DNA of 64,000 nucleotides from Isoperla grammatica (GCA_945910005.1 OX246741.1:50250625-50314624); one strand, 5' to 3'. Positions 24,370 through 35,680 are shown, counted from the stretch's first letter. Translations and numbers: made by a program. Notes: generated from the sequence alone by a model not told the origin.

Positions 24370-24700
24370 TCTATTATTTTTTTTTGTAATTAAGGCCAGT
24401 GTAGGGCACAATGGCCTCTTTAGCCTGATGAAGGATGAGTGATGAATGATAATAAGAAAGGTAGGAGGGGAAGCCTGGTACCTGCACGTGGTCTACTCCT
24501 GTCGAAAAGTACCAAGGGGACCATCGGCTTTACGTCCCATCCGAAAGGACAGTGTAACTTTGACCAGTCATATAGGTTCCTCCACTAATCTGGACTGCCG
24601 AGCAGTTGACGAGAATAACGAAGCTGTTAGTGTTACACAAGCTTTAAAACCCTCAAATCTTCTCTAACCAACGGTAACTAGTGTTTCAGAGGAGAGTGGT
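24370..24700. repeat. Dispersed repeat, copy 2 (pairs with 7482-7620)
   Basis: The first about 140 bp aligns with 7482-7620, starting in a T run then AAGGCCAGTGTAGGGCACAA. The copy extends further here (ATCGGCTTTACGTCCCATCC near 24524). The open frame at 24446-24667 has no recognisable domain. It may be retroposon 3' sequence read on the minus strand; unclassified. Confidence 0.55.
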
Positions 24701-24745
24701 AACCCATCCACCTCCTGACCTAGCCCGAGGCTGCTTAAGGCTGTT

Positions 24746-25356
24746 GTATCACCGTTTTTCGTTTTCTAAAATATCCGTAACACAGACAAGTTTAACTATA
24801 AACTTTAAACACTGTTATCTGATAATAAGGAAATTATTTTTTTCTTAATTTTTCTACCACCGGTACCGGCAATATTGCTTCCTTAATCCACATTATGCTG
24901 CACTAAGTTTTGTCAAAAATAAGTAATTGTGATCAACAATGTTACTGCGGTTCAAGAACCTACTTTGGTCTACAACATAAGCTTTATTTAGTTGCATTAT
25001 CTTTATTGGTTTTTTGTATAAAATTTTTATAAAGTGACCGGTATAAATACGCTCGCCATACCGGTAGATTCAAACAATGATAAACAGAAAACCATTAAAG
25101 ATAATGTGACTAATTAATGTAGCTAAGGTTGTAGACCAAAGTACGTTCTTGAAACGCAGTAAACATCGTTGATCACAACTACTTATTTTTTACAAAACTT
25201 AGTGCAACATAAAGTGGATTAAAGTTTAATATTGCCGGTACCGGTGGCTGAAAAATTAAGAAAAAAATAATTATGGTTTTCATAGGTCAATGTTTCAATT
25301 TCAAAGTTAAACTGTTGTATGTAATGCATATTTTAGAATACTGAAAACGGTGACAC
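24746..25356. mobile_element. 610-bp fully palindromic element, copy 1
   Basis: Almost the entire element is an inverted repeat with arms of about 300 bp. TCACCGTTTTTCG, CACCGGTACCGGCAATATTG, TGCACTAAGTTTTG, TGTGATCAACAATGTT and TACTTTGGTCTACAAC all recur as complements in reverse order. It is bounded by CACCG and CGGTG. No coding capacity. A more decayed relative lies at 16485-17035. Target duplication not evident. Confidence 0.85.
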
Positions 25357-25560
25357 ATTCCGGTGTTCGTACGGGAACCGGCCAAGCGACCGCGGCTGAG
25401 TAAGCAACAGTTAGTCGCGCACCTGCTACTGTGGGCGTGCGCGCCGTGCGGCTCCCGCTAGTGCGGCACCATTGAGCGGATACCCGCACAGTTTACGCGC
25501 AGCCTCCACCCCCGCCGGACTAGACACGCGGGCTCCCGATACACTTGTTGATACTCTCTC
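25357..25560. other. GC- and CpG-rich block, unassigned
   Basis: About 200 bp clearly richer in G+C and CpG than the surroundings (GTGGGCGTGCGCGCCGTGCG, CGCAGCCTCCACCCCCGCCG). It could be a small CpG island or a fragment of an insertion. No tRNA fold or coding exon was recognised; the minus-strand 60-codon frame has no motif. Confidence 0.4.
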
Positions 25561-26362
25561 TTGCCGGACGTGTTCAGTGTATTTATCTGTCTTATTGATC
25601 TAAGCTTTAATTACGCTCACGTAGATTTCTATTTAAACTTCGAAAACATTCTAAAAAAATTAATAACAATTCTAAATATAATTGTAAACTTTTCAAATTT
25701 GTTTATTGATACATTTTGTGAACATACTTCAAACTCAAGAAATAGTGAGATCTTTGATCATTAGACCTACCTTCTATTGAACTTCCGTATTGAAATTTAA
25801 ATAAATTCTTAAATATAATTATTGAATCGTTGCTACACACGCTTGTTGAAAATTAATAATAGATAATTGAAGTGATTTGGAAAGCTGATATAAATTTGAA
25901 CTTATTAACATGACTTGATCGTTCAACAATCAATTCATATTAAATATAAGTGTCGATAACAAAAAGACCGAGTGAACAAAAGTGGCTGCAGATCTGAAAT
26001 GCAGGTATGTTCTTGTTTTCAAGTTGTTGACACATCTTTCAGGATATGTATCGGATTAGTATTGTCGCTATATAGAATGTTTCTATTGTCCTAGTTACAT
26101 AATTCTTCCAAAAAATGGCCCGCTAATACGATACCAACTTTTATATGAAGCCACTCACTAATATCCACAGTGTTCGGAATTTTCACGTTACCAACAAAAG
26201 TCTTAAATTATCCCCATTATACTTCTTGCAATAAGATGGTGGAAACTATAGAAGTACAACATTATGTTGGCACTATTGAACTCAGCTATTTTGTAAGCAT
26301 GGGGTGAGACTAGACTGGAGTGGAATCACAAGCAATCACCAATACTGATAAATAATATAATA
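25561..26362. other. Unassigned AT-rich DNA
   Basis: No feature supported. The open frame at 25561-25764 is AT-driven and shows no domain. Confidence 0.5.
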
Positions 26363-26370
26363 TCCTAAAA

Positions 26371-27080
26371 CAGGGGTGCCTAACTTAATTTAGAAGTGGG
26401 CCACATGGCATAATTTTCAATGTTGGCGGGCCACATATATACACGTATAGATAGTCTGGTTATTCTATATCTATATCAAATTCCCCGTCAGAAAATGGTC
26501 TTCCCTCCACTGCTAGTAATTATGTGCAACACGAAAAGTAGCGCGGACAGACGCTTGATTCTCATTTACCTTCTTTTTAAACATATTGTGCTGCGATACA
26601 AGATTTTTCATAAGTTTATTTACCTTTTCAAATCGAATTAATCCTTCATATTTATCACACTCGTTTTTGTGCTTCGAGTCATGATACCTTTGCAAGATCA
26701 CAACTATGAAAGGGTGAAAGATATTTGCGGGGACATTTGGTTATCCAGTATCATTTGTTGTCTGTGCCAGTAAAGTCCTCGCCAATTAATAAGTCGGATG
26801 TCGCCACAGAAAACAATAATACCTCCCCTTCCTCGGCTTCCAAGAAACTAGGCTTGACCGAGAACAAAACTAGAAGGAGATACAACATAATTCTGATAAT
26901 TGTTCACTGCAAAGTCTACACATATCCACCGAATAAATTTCAAAACAACGTGCTTTCAGATAAAACTGATTTTTTTTCGTGGGTTTAGACGTGAGACTAG
27001 AATGTAAATGGGAGGTGTGGGCCAGATGAAATGGCTTGGCGGGCCGCATGCGGCCCGCCGCCGTATGTTGGGCACCCCTG
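26371..27080. mobile_element. hAT-superfamily DNA transposon, internally deleted
   Basis: The ends are CAGGGGTGCCTAAC and GTTGGGCACCCCTG, the CAGGGGTG-type termini of Charlie-like hAT elements. They are flanked by a perfect 8-bp duplication TCCTAAAA (26363-26370 and 27081-27088), the hAT hallmark. Length 710 bp, far below an autonomous element (2.5-4 kb). A transposase N-terminal fragment remains on the minus strand. Subterminal GCGGGCCGCATGCGGCCCGC is itself palindromic. Confidence 0.95.
26513..26701 (-). pseudogene. hAT transposase N-terminal fragment
   Basis: The 62-codon frame reads RYHDSKHKNECDKYEG, then LMKNLVSQHNMFKKK and ASVRATFRVAHNY. This matches the conserved order in vertebrate and invertebrate Charlie-like hAT transposases (BED-finger RHY..KH, then a Q..F segment, then KASF.VA). 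The His pair of the BED zinc finger is visible; the upstream Cys pair, the DDE catalytic core and the dimerisation domain are gone. Lying within an element with intact ends, it is a relic, not a gene. Confidence 0.7.
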
Positions 27081-27111
27081 TCCTAAAACATTATCTTCTT
27101 CTTATATTCTT

Positions 27112-27185
27112 ATTCTTTCTCTAGGGGTTATGGTGCCCACCCGGCAAGTGGGAGACCTGGGTTCGATTCCCAGTCGGGTTGGTTT
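27112..27185 (+). mobile_element. tRNA-like sequence (SINE head or tRNA pseudogene)
   Basis: A good B box (GGTTCGATTCC) with a T-arm stem (CTGGG/CCCAG) follows an anticodon-arm-like CCCAC, a 7-base loop CCGGCAA, then GTGGG. The loop lacks the invariant U33, and the D arm and acceptor stem are poor. It is therefore unlikely to be a working tRNA. No SINE body seen elsewhere in the window follows it. Confidence 0.55.
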
Positions 27186-27820
27186 TTCAATTTCTAGATT
27201 TCACATAACATCCACGACAAGAAAGTTCTTGAAAAGTATTCATAGATATCATCTTAATAACATAGATAGTATCAGTATTTTGAAATTAAAATTATAATAC
27301 AAACGATGGATTAAATGTAATTGTTTAGTAATGGAAAATATTATGTATTCCAGTATACGTATGTCGTATTATATTTATCCTGAAGGGTAAATACTAAGTG
27401 TGTACTGCAGTTGAAAATATTTCTCTAAAATATGCATATGAACTCTGAAAATGCAAGATGTATGAAATAAAAGCAATATAACGTATAAAACAACGCCGGC
27501 ATGAGAAATGCTAATATAACGTTGGTAAGAACTATCACAATTCTATGTCAAAACATTGACATAATTCTGCAGACTTTAAGTACTTGATATAAATAACTGT
27601 AAGCAAATGTAAGTATATATTTCCGTACCACTCAAAACGCAATTTAAAAAGCCACCACATTTGCATTCTCGCATGACATCGTAATGCCGACAAATGGTTG
27701 CGTACATATTTTTTTATATCTGAATAGAATCTACACAAAGTAGACAAATACGCACTGGATCTCGAAAAGCAAAACATTTTGAAAAATATAATTTAACGGC
27801 ATTGAACTCGACATTCTAGT
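27186..27820. other. Unassigned DNA
   Basis: No feature recognised; the minus-strand frame 27535-27777 lacks motifs. Confidence 0.5.
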
Positions 27821-27829
27821 CATCAAAAA

Positions 27830-28300
27830 CGCACCCAACCATTCGCACAATCGTATAGCGCACTAGAACATTCGCACACATAAACATTCGCGCACTAGAA
27901 CATTCACGCACAACAACATTCCCGTACTAGAACATTCCCGCACTAGAACATTCAAGCACTAGAACATTCAAGCACTAGAACATTCGTGCACTAGAACATT
28001 CACGCACAACAACATTCACGCACTAGAACATTCGCGCACTAGAACATTCACGCACAACAACATTCCCGCACTAGAAAATTCCCGCATTAGAACATTTGCG
28101 GACTAGAATATTCCCGCACTAGAACATTCGCGCACTAGAACATTCGCGGACTAGAGTTTTTTACACACTAAACCTTTCGCGCACTTAAGCATTCGCTCAA
28201 TCGAGGTTTCCCACAGTAGAACATTCGCTCACAAGATAATTCGCGGACTAGAATATTCGTGCATTAGAGTTTTCGTGCACTTGAACTATCGCTCGCTAGA
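27830..28300. repeat. Degenerate 16-bp minisatellite
   Basis: Variants of CACTAGAACATTCGCG repeat about 28 times with drift (CGCACAACAACATTC, GACTAGAATATTC) and decay toward the right edge. Confidence 0.9.
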
Positions 28301-28700
28301 TATTACATCGTCTCTCTTCGACCGCCGTGTCGGGGGCCAATCACAAGTAACGTGAGAGCTTTAAAGTGTCAAACATCGTCTTCGTCGTCGCCAAGTTATA
28401 GAAAGATATTTGTGCCCACTATTTGTTTGTAAACGGCATTTGAGTTGGAATATATGTCTCCACAAGAAGTTTGGAATTAATTCATTATTCCGTTACCTGT
28501 CAGTTCTATTACAATAATACTCGAGTCTGTATTATAAGTGAGACTGAGACTATGTTGAAATCGAATTTAACTAGTTCGGTAAATTAGGTTTTCTATGATT
28601 GTTCACTTCCAAACACACAACCAAAGACTCTACTAAATACACCTCTCTAATGTTTACCATATATGCCCCTCGTCACGTGACCAACAAACTCGTTGCTCGT
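28301..28700. other. Unassigned DNA
   Basis: No feature recognised before the SINE head. Confidence 0.5.
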
Positions 28701-29128
28701 GGCTCGTTGGTCTAGTGGTTAGCATCCCTGCTTCCAATGCAGAAGGTCCCGGGTTCAAACCCCTGCTCAGGCAGAAGTGTTTAAACTTCTAATGTGGATT
28801 CAATTCCATTACTTCTTGGCTTAGGAATAAGTAAACGGTGACTTTGGAACCGTCCTAGAAACAAAGCACTCAATAAATTCAAGTTGTTCTGAATTGGCCT
28901 TGTTGATTCTGGCATTTTGTCCGGAGGTGTTCGCACTGTCCAATCACTGATTCATATGTTTAATATTTGGAATATCGATCTTTGATTGGTTATCACTCAC
29001 TGGTCGATGGTGTTCGAAGCCTACAGGGTTGGTTTAGTCACTTTAAATTAAAGTCCCCCACTGCATATCAGTTAAGTTACTGAGTGGGTGGACTCTAAAT
29101 GTGAATTTATTTATTTATTTATATTAGT
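28701..29128 (+). mobile_element. SINE family A, full-length, tRNA-Gly-like head
   Basis: The head has an A box (TGGTCTAGTGGTTAGCA), an anticodon arm CTGC, loop TTCCAAT, GCAG (anticodon UCC, Gly) and a B box (GGTTCAAACCC). These are the internal promoter elements for RNA polymerase III. A body of about 300 bp and a tail (ACTTTAAATTAAAGTCCCCC, CTGAGTGGGTGGACTCTAAA) end in TTTATTTATTTATTTATA. Full length is about 425 bp. The copy at 3290-3712 matches throughout; tail fragments lie at 5735 and 40484. It is mobilised in trans by a LINE if active. Confidence 0.92.
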
Positions 29129-29692
29129 ATGTTTGGATGTCTACCTATGTACTTAAGTATCTAGTACTTAAATATGTAGTTCTTAAGTACAAGGGATCGA
29201 CTACACACAGATGTCACTGCCAGTTTGATTTCTTTTTTCTTAAAAATATCTGGATTTGAGGTTATTAAGTTTTGTATGAATCGTGGCTCCAGTACGATGG
29301 AACCCATGCTTCTTCATCTTGTCTCACTTCGTAAATAAGAGCATGTCTCACCATCCATTTTAGAATGTATTTTGTTTTTCTGACATCGACCATTTTGTGA
29401 CCAGACTTTATATTTCGTCTGTTGAAAAATTAAAATTTCTTACGACATTAAAATATCAGTAGAGAGCGCCAACAACCTTTGTATTGAATAAAAGTAAACA
29501 AACAACATAACCTCCAAAGCGGTTCCAAACAGCTCAACTTTTCGCCAGAAATTACGTCACAAGTCACGTGCGCAATATAAGTACGTATACTTATGTTCAA
29601 CTTTGAAGAAAAATTTTTTATGATATTTAAGTAACTTATTTGAGTTATCGACTACAGACGTATTTGTACTTAAACATTATACTGAACATGGA
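29129..29692. other. Unassigned DNA with TAAGTAC-rich motifs
   Basis: ACTTAAGTA/TACTTAAG motifs recur near 29150-29195 and 29665, possibly outer remnants of the foldback element that follows. No gene seen. Confidence 0.45.
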
Positions 29693-30052
29693 AGGGTACC
29701 TCTTCCTCAAAAACCGAAGAAAATTTTCATTTTTAAATTATATCTCAAGAATGGATATCGAAATCGAAAATCTGAATCAACAGCGCACTGTGGTATAGTA
29801 AGCTCTACCTACTGAATGCTCTAAGTTGTGTCTTACATTATAATCAGTGTGGTTTTTGTATCCAATTAATTTTAGAACTAATTATCGAATTAATAATCAA
29901 AATAACTACGCCAATGGTGATAATATTTCATTCAGTCTATAGGGCTTACCAAAACACAGTGCGCTGTTGAATCAGATTTTCGATTTTGTTGATACCTTCA
30001 GATATAATTACAAAATGAAAATGTTCTGCGGTTTTTTACGTAGAGGTACCCT
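29693..30052. mobile_element. MITE with ~130-bp terminal inverted repeats
   Basis: AGGGTACCTC at 29693 pairs with GAGGTACCCT ending at 30052. The arms continue through AAAACCG, ATTTTCATTTT, ATCGAAAATCTGAATCAACA and GCGCACTGTG. Non-coding, about 360 bp. Confidence 0.8.
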
Positions 30053-30183
30053 ACGCTCTTAAGTACGTAGTGTACATGTCCGAGAGCTGTCATATGAGGA
30101 CACTCAATCCCAGCATTTACCTTAATTGTGACTAAGAATAACATTGAAGTCAGAATTATCGGCAACCAGGAAAGTCAATGAAT

Positions 30184-30201
30184 AGACCCCCCCCCCCCCC
30201 C
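30184..30201. repeat. Poly-C tract
   Basis: Uninterrupted run of more than 15 C. Confidence 0.95.
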
Positions 30202-30776
30202 TATCCACCCTTACAATTCTTCTGCACTCACTTTATATACGATATGGTAACTGATCATCATTTCCCATGTCTATCGATTCATAAGATTGCTTTTCGGACA
30301 GAGTTTAGAGAAAAGTTGTTCTACAATAACCTTGTCCATGCTGACGTCATAACTGAGTGAAGCATTGCCCAATCAGATCTCAGTATTTGAAAACGCCAAC
30401 CGCAGATTGGCTGCGACTCACTCACCAATGATGTCAGCATTCGCACGGTCTACATAACTACTTTAAATACATGATTTGACCGACGTTTGGTCAGTGTACA
30501 TGTTTATGTCAGTAATATACGGTTTTATCAACGGACTGAAAATGGAATGGAAACCACAGATTAATATTCTGGTACGAATACTGTTATTGAGAGTGATGCG
30601 ACGTTAACATGCAGGTTTGAAAAGGTTTTTACTCGAGTCAAACCAAACTCGTCGATCGTTTATATATTGTCATCGACTGGAGACATTCTCAGATCAATAT
30701 TTAGATCAAACATTTCCTGGTTAATCCTTAAATTAAGACATAACACTGCCTTTTAAAGATAAATTGGAATTAGTTG
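30202..30776. other. Unassigned DNA
   Basis: No feature recognised. Confidence 0.5.
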
Positions 30777-30938
30777 GAATTCATAGTCGGCCCAATATTA
30801 TAATATCTTTGGTCGGCCCCTACCACTAGGGGCACCCATTGTTGCTATGGATTTGTTTTGTTTATGGGAAATAACATGGAAACAACTGTTACCTTGGTAA
30901 CAATGGGCGCCCCTAGGTGTAGGGGCCGACTATGAATT
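30777..30938. mobile_element. Hairpin MITE sharing the GTTGCTATGG core
   Basis: AATTCATAGTCGGCCC at the left and its complement at the right enclose GGTCGGCCCCTACC, TAGGGGC and CCCATTGTTGCTATGG arms. The left arm repeats TCGGCCC about 26 bp apart, a small arm-specific insertion. Confidence 0.75.
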
Positions 30939-32603
30939 ATCTATACAAACATTCCTCTTGGAATTAGACAACTCACAAATTCAACAAAACTAGGCAAAAA
31001 CGGGAGAAGGAGATCGGTTAAAAAAAAGTGTAAACATAACCTCAATTTGCACCGCCACCGCCAGTTTAGTTTGCTTATTAGCCCGCCAAGTCGAAACGTA
31101 TTGTGTTTACATGGCAGTTACCGAAACTAGTTTTCAAGTCAACCCTACGAGAAAACAGGGTCGACTCGAACCGCGATCAAAACCCACTTTCGAAGTGTTT
31201 ATATGCAGTTTTGAAAACTCAAAACGTTATGAAATTGATTTCAAACTTGCATGTTAACGTAGTAAAATTGTTTCACACTTTGCAACAGGTTATTTCCCGA
31301 CATTGCTGTCTTTTGAATTTATACAAGAACAGATCACAAGTCAGCCAGTAGAATGCCGTGAACTGTTGGCATCGACTGGTTTAACCGGTAAAATTTTCCA
31401 TTCAAATTTGAATTAAGATTGAATTCAAAACTGTTGGATGAAAGAATTAAGCAAGCATTGATTATCTATTCTAACAGTCTCTAGCATTAAAGCAAAATAT
31501 ATTCTCAAGTCGATACATTTACTGCGAGGGAAACGGCAGCTGATCGTTTGAATTTAAAGTGTTCTTTTAGTGTCTTTAAAACAACTTTTGAAATCGAAAT
31601 TGTTGGAAGATACATAAGACAAATAACATCAGGGTCAACATATAAAGAAAACAAATAGGCCTATTATGCAATATTCATTAAATTTGTATGAAATGCGATA
31701 GTATGATACTATTAAATTATAGTTTTATTATATTATCTTATAATCGTATAAAATTTGAACCTAAAGAATTTTGCATATATTTGTTTTATTTATCTGTAGA
31801 TCCTGATTACATCTGTATTGTGTATCTTCCCACAATCATGATTTTAAAAGTTGTTGAAAATACGAACAGAAGACCTTAAAGTCTCATGATCTGCTGCCGT
31901 AGACTGTTAAGGTAGTCGCGAATCAGTTCACGCAATTACATAATCATGCATGTGGCTCCATTTGAGAATTCCAGCAATTTTAATCAAGTGGCAGCTTTTC
32001 GTTGCCCAAGTCTATAAATCCCCTAACGGGACGAACTTCGAGATTTGCCAAACTTTCCACCTGGGGATATGTGAACCTTATCCTAGACCAACCTTTGGCG
32101 ATCATTTACATCAATTTCGATTTGAGTACATAGTTTGTGAGATGAACTTGAAATAGTTAACCGTTGCAAATGTTCAAAAATAACTAAAGTAGATCGAATG
32201 CGACGCGAGAGATAGTTTGCGTGACTGGTGGCGCTCTGCGGTGCTTTGTGTTACCGTTTCAACTGTAGTCTTGGTTTTGGGGTTTTTTGGGATGTGAGTT
32301 TTGGCTGACGGCAGCGCAGAGTGGTGAGAAAAATGGTCCCTCCTGAACCTGCTGAGAGTAAACTATGCGCCCGTCCATCTAAATACAGATTTGTTTACTG
32401 TTGACCCGTTCTTACTTAGTAAGGCACAGTCTTACAATGCCCCAATAACTACTTATTCGTCGAAAAGCTTGTTTTATCTATGGCACGACCAGTCAAAACT
32501 CTTAAAATCCTCCAAATAGCTTAAATTTTGCAAATAACTTTCCTATTAGGACATTGTAAGACCGGCTCTTAGTCTATTATGTATAATAAAAATAATTTTT
32601 CGT
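30939..32603. other. Unassigned DNA with a weak inverted repeat
   Basis: No gene recognised in about 1.6 kb; small open frames (31103-31351, 31688-31879, 31950-32156) lack motifs. GGCACAGTCTTACAATG near 32432 pairs loosely with CATTGTAAGACCGG near 32553, a possible decayed foldback. Confidence 0.45.
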
Positions 32604-32848
32604 ATGAATACCCGTTATAGGGTGCAGACCAGCTTTACCTGATGTGCCCCTCTTCAGGTGACTAACTAGGTTATTAGGGTGTTTGGATAGCTGGGGAGGA
32701 ATGTCCGAGGGCTGTTGTTAGTATGACTCAATCTCCGCATTCGCTCTCAGAAAAATCCTTCAGTCAGGACTGCCGGTGGCCGGAATCGAACCGGCGACCT
32801 CCGGAATTAGAGTCTCGCGTCTTACCGCTGAGCCACCTCTATCGGTAT
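32604..32848 (-). mobile_element. SINE family B, full-length copy
   Basis: On the minus strand a tRNA-like head with A box (TGGCTCAGCGGTAAGA) and B box (GGTTCGATTCC) leads into a body (CCTCGGACATTCC, TAACACCCTAATAACC, GAAGAGGGGCACATC) that ends with CCTATAACGGGTATTC. About 245 bp. The anticodon-loop region reads CTCTAAT, giving no ordinary sense anticodon, so this is a SINE rather than a tRNA gene. Confidence 0.88.
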
Positions 32849-33169
32849 ATTCTGTATTCTGTATAACTGTGTGTATACATAATATCATAAGTTATTGCTA
32901 TATGCTCTGTGTGCAATGTTTAAGGTAGATATTATTACTGTGAAGTTTAGTGTAAATCATCATTACCTTGAATTCTAGGTCACGCTGCAAAACAAACATG
33001 TACTAACCTACATTATAACTTCACATAAAACATGATAAGCATTGTTTGTTTATATTATATTTACTTAATATCGAGAAAAGGTCATAATCACACAAAACAT
33101 TATTTATAAAAATTGTTTATAATGTGAAGTTTACTATTGTGGTAAAAGAAAGTATTATTTCGGTTTGCC
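32849..33169. other. Unassigned AT-rich DNA
   Basis: Nothing recognised. Confidence 0.5.
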
Positions 33170-33435
33170 GTTCGTTGCCATTTTCAATAGTCGATAATCA
33201 AAATTGTCATTCGATTATTAATCGATTATCGTAACAATTATAAATAATCGATAACAATCGAAATCTCAAAATCAATAAACACGTGGTGGTCTTCGTTCCA
33301 CTCTCTCACACAGATGACAGATCCCGTTTGTCGCGCAGAAATTGCAATCTATTAATTGATCACAAACTTAATATCGTTAGTCAATCGATTATCTAATAAT
33401 CGATAAGTAACATTTTAATCGATAATCGTCGGTAA
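33170..33435. repeat. Cluster of ATCGATTAT-type motifs
   Basis: AATCGATTATCG and related words occur about ten times in two groups (33190-33265 and 33360-33430), in both orientations, around a GC-richer centre. This may be the two ends of a decayed foldback element. Confidence 0.5.
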
Positions 33436-34204
33436 AATGTACTAATCACGAGGTTTATGTGATGTTCTTGTATTGGCAACGGCGGCTATCGATGTTAGCT
33501 CCAGGGACCAAAGTGTTAAAAGTAAACTGCTACACCAACTTAGTAATAGAAGTCGTCAGTCTGGTGTCATTATGTACCATCAATACTATTAAGTGTTTAG
33601 TGTTGCGTTTTACCCCTTGGAGTAGAAATCGAGTTTACGTATTCAAACATCTGTAGTGAATTTTCGTAAAATCAGCTCCTCTTTGTGTTTGAGTTCTAGA
33701 TTGAGTTTTTGTTTTGCTTTAACTCCGCCTTTTAGAATTGTTAAGTTAAGTGTCTAACCAAAAATCCCAAAAATGTAAAAAATGTAAAGCTGGGAAGATA
33801 ATTTGAAACAAATATATAATGGCATAATCAAAATAAATATATACAATAATGTGTTAGTCGAAAACTACTCACCGGACACAACTTGTATGTAAAAACTGAT
33901 ATAATCGATTAAATTCTCTTCTTGTGTGTCCAAATTATTGCTGAAATTACATACAAACAAAACAAACAAACAAACTATTCACACTTTATGTATATCGGCC
34001 GGCAAGATAAATAGTAAGTCAATGAAGGTCGCCGCGTTAAAGGGAGCAAACTAAATTTTAAGAGTAGATCTGATGACAAGAGAGCTTTAAGCTTACTATC
34101 CAGGCCAAGTCTCGTTTATAAATTGACAATTGTTTCATATGAATGAAATGAACGTTTCATACTTTGTAAAATTATTTTTACAACTACCTGACAACATTTA
34201 TTCG
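33436..34204. other. Unassigned DNA
   Basis: No gene recognised; the open frame 33459-33656 has no motif. Confidence 0.5.
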
Positions 34205-34940
34205 TGTAATACTTTGTTTAAGCCAATATTCTCAGTTGTAATACTTTTTTTGGGCCAATATTCTTAGTTGTAATACTTTGTTTGGGCCAATATTCTTAGT
34301 TGTAATACTTTGTTTGGGCCAATATTCTTAGTTGTTATACTTTGTTGGTGCCAATATTCTTAGTTGTAATACTTTGTTTGGGCCAATATTCTTAGTTGTT
34401 ATTCTTTGTTTGGGCCAATATTCTTAGTTGTAATACTTTGTTTGGGCCAATATTCTTAGTTGTAATACTTTGTTTGGGCCAATATTCTTAGTTGTAATAC
34501 TTTGTTTGGGCCAATATTCTGAGTTGTTATTCTTTGTTTGGGCCAATATTCTTAGTTGTAATACTTTGTTTGGGCCAATATTCTTAGTTGTAATACTTTG
34601 TTTGGGCCAATATTCTTAGTTGTTATACTTTGTTTGGGCCAATATTCTTAGTTGTAATACTTTGTTGGTGCCAATATTCTTAGTTGTAATACTTTGTTTG
34701 AGCCAATATTCTTAGTTGTAATACTTTGTTTGGGCCAATGTTCTTAGATGTAATACTTTGTATGGGCCAATGTTCTTAGTTGTTATACTTTGTTCGGGCC
34801 AATGTTCTTAGATGTAATACTTTGTTTGGGCCAATGTTCTTAGTTGTTATACTTTGTTCGGGCCAATATTCTTAGTTGTAATACTTTGTTTGGGCCAATA
34901 TTCCTAGTTGTAATACTTTGTTTGGGCCAATGTTCTTAGT
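34205..34940. repeat. 32-bp minisatellite, about 23 units
   Basis: Unit TTGTAATACTTTGTTTGGGC then CAATATTCTTAG. Variants include TTGTTATTCTTT, a one-base-shorter TTTGTTGGTGCC form, and a right-hand group with CAATGTTCTTAG. Variants are shared by neighbouring units, as expected from local slippage or unequal exchange. Confidence 0.95.
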
Positions 34941-35517
34941 TTGTAGTCTTGTTTAGTGTTTATTGTTTTCGCTCTCCCTCAAGTGACTGCATGGTTTGTT
35001 TACTTGCTCGAGTTCGCGTATGTAATGTCACTTGGTTGACTCACTCCCCTATCTCTATGCAGCCTTGGAATGCAGTTGTACTCAGGGTGAGTATACCTCC
35101 CCCTCCCCTCGCCCTTTACTATTATCTTCTCTGCTAGATCATTAGTAGCCAGTTTATTACTCTTGTAAACTCCGTGAAGTTTAGACCTCTCAGAGAGCTT
35201 GTCTGTATTTTCTTTCACACTTTCGATAGTGCAGTGTATAGTGTATTGTCAAGCCGACCACTTGCTGCCCGTTCGTTCTCACCGCCCACGACTTACACCG
35301 ACTTACACCGACTACCTCCGAGCTGCTCTTGGGTTCGACTGCCAACCCGGTATTTTCATATTTCTTAGTTATTTCTAAACTCGAGTTTCTTTAATTCCAT
35401 TTCTGTCTCACGGTGGGCTCATCACTACGCTACGTCCATCTGTATACCTCAGCACTGCACCTTCAAGCCTAACCACAATTAGCTGTTAGTGTAGTCTTAA
35501 TTATACACAGTAAAACT
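34941..35517. other. Unassigned DNA
   Basis: No supported gene. Overlapping open frames on both strands (34949-35368) lack motifs. A short repeat CGACTTACACCGACTTACAC lies at 35289. Confidence 0.5.
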
Positions 35518-35680
35518 TCTCTATAAATAACGTCTTTATAACAAAATGATCTACACAACAAGATGTTTTTGAGGTCCCAAAATGTTCTTTTGCATGTAAA
35601 GGTACAATCTATATAAAGAAATGTTCTTTATAACAAAAAATAGCTAGTCTCCAAGAGTTCGTTATAAAGAAATGTTACTA
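35518..35680. mobile_element. pogo/Tigger-like MITE
   Basis: The left end CAGTAAAACTTCTCTATAA resembles pogo-group termini. The right end (GTTATAAAGAAATGTTACTA) is its diverged complement. Internally AAGAAATGTTCTTTATAACA repeats the motif. The element ends precisely where the left arm of the giant palindrome begins. Confidence 0.55.

Noticed and set aside
26725..26988. 87-codon plus-strand frame inside the hAT element
   Set aside because: Opposite to the transposase fragment, no domain; shadow frame.
27112..27185. Functional tRNA-Ala (GGC)
   Set aside because: Loop lacks U33 and the acceptor and D arms do not fold well; treated as tRNA-like debris.
28701..28776. Functional tRNA-Gly (UCC)
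   Set aside because: Acceptor stem ends do not pair properly and a conserved SINE body follows directly, with a second copy elsewhere.
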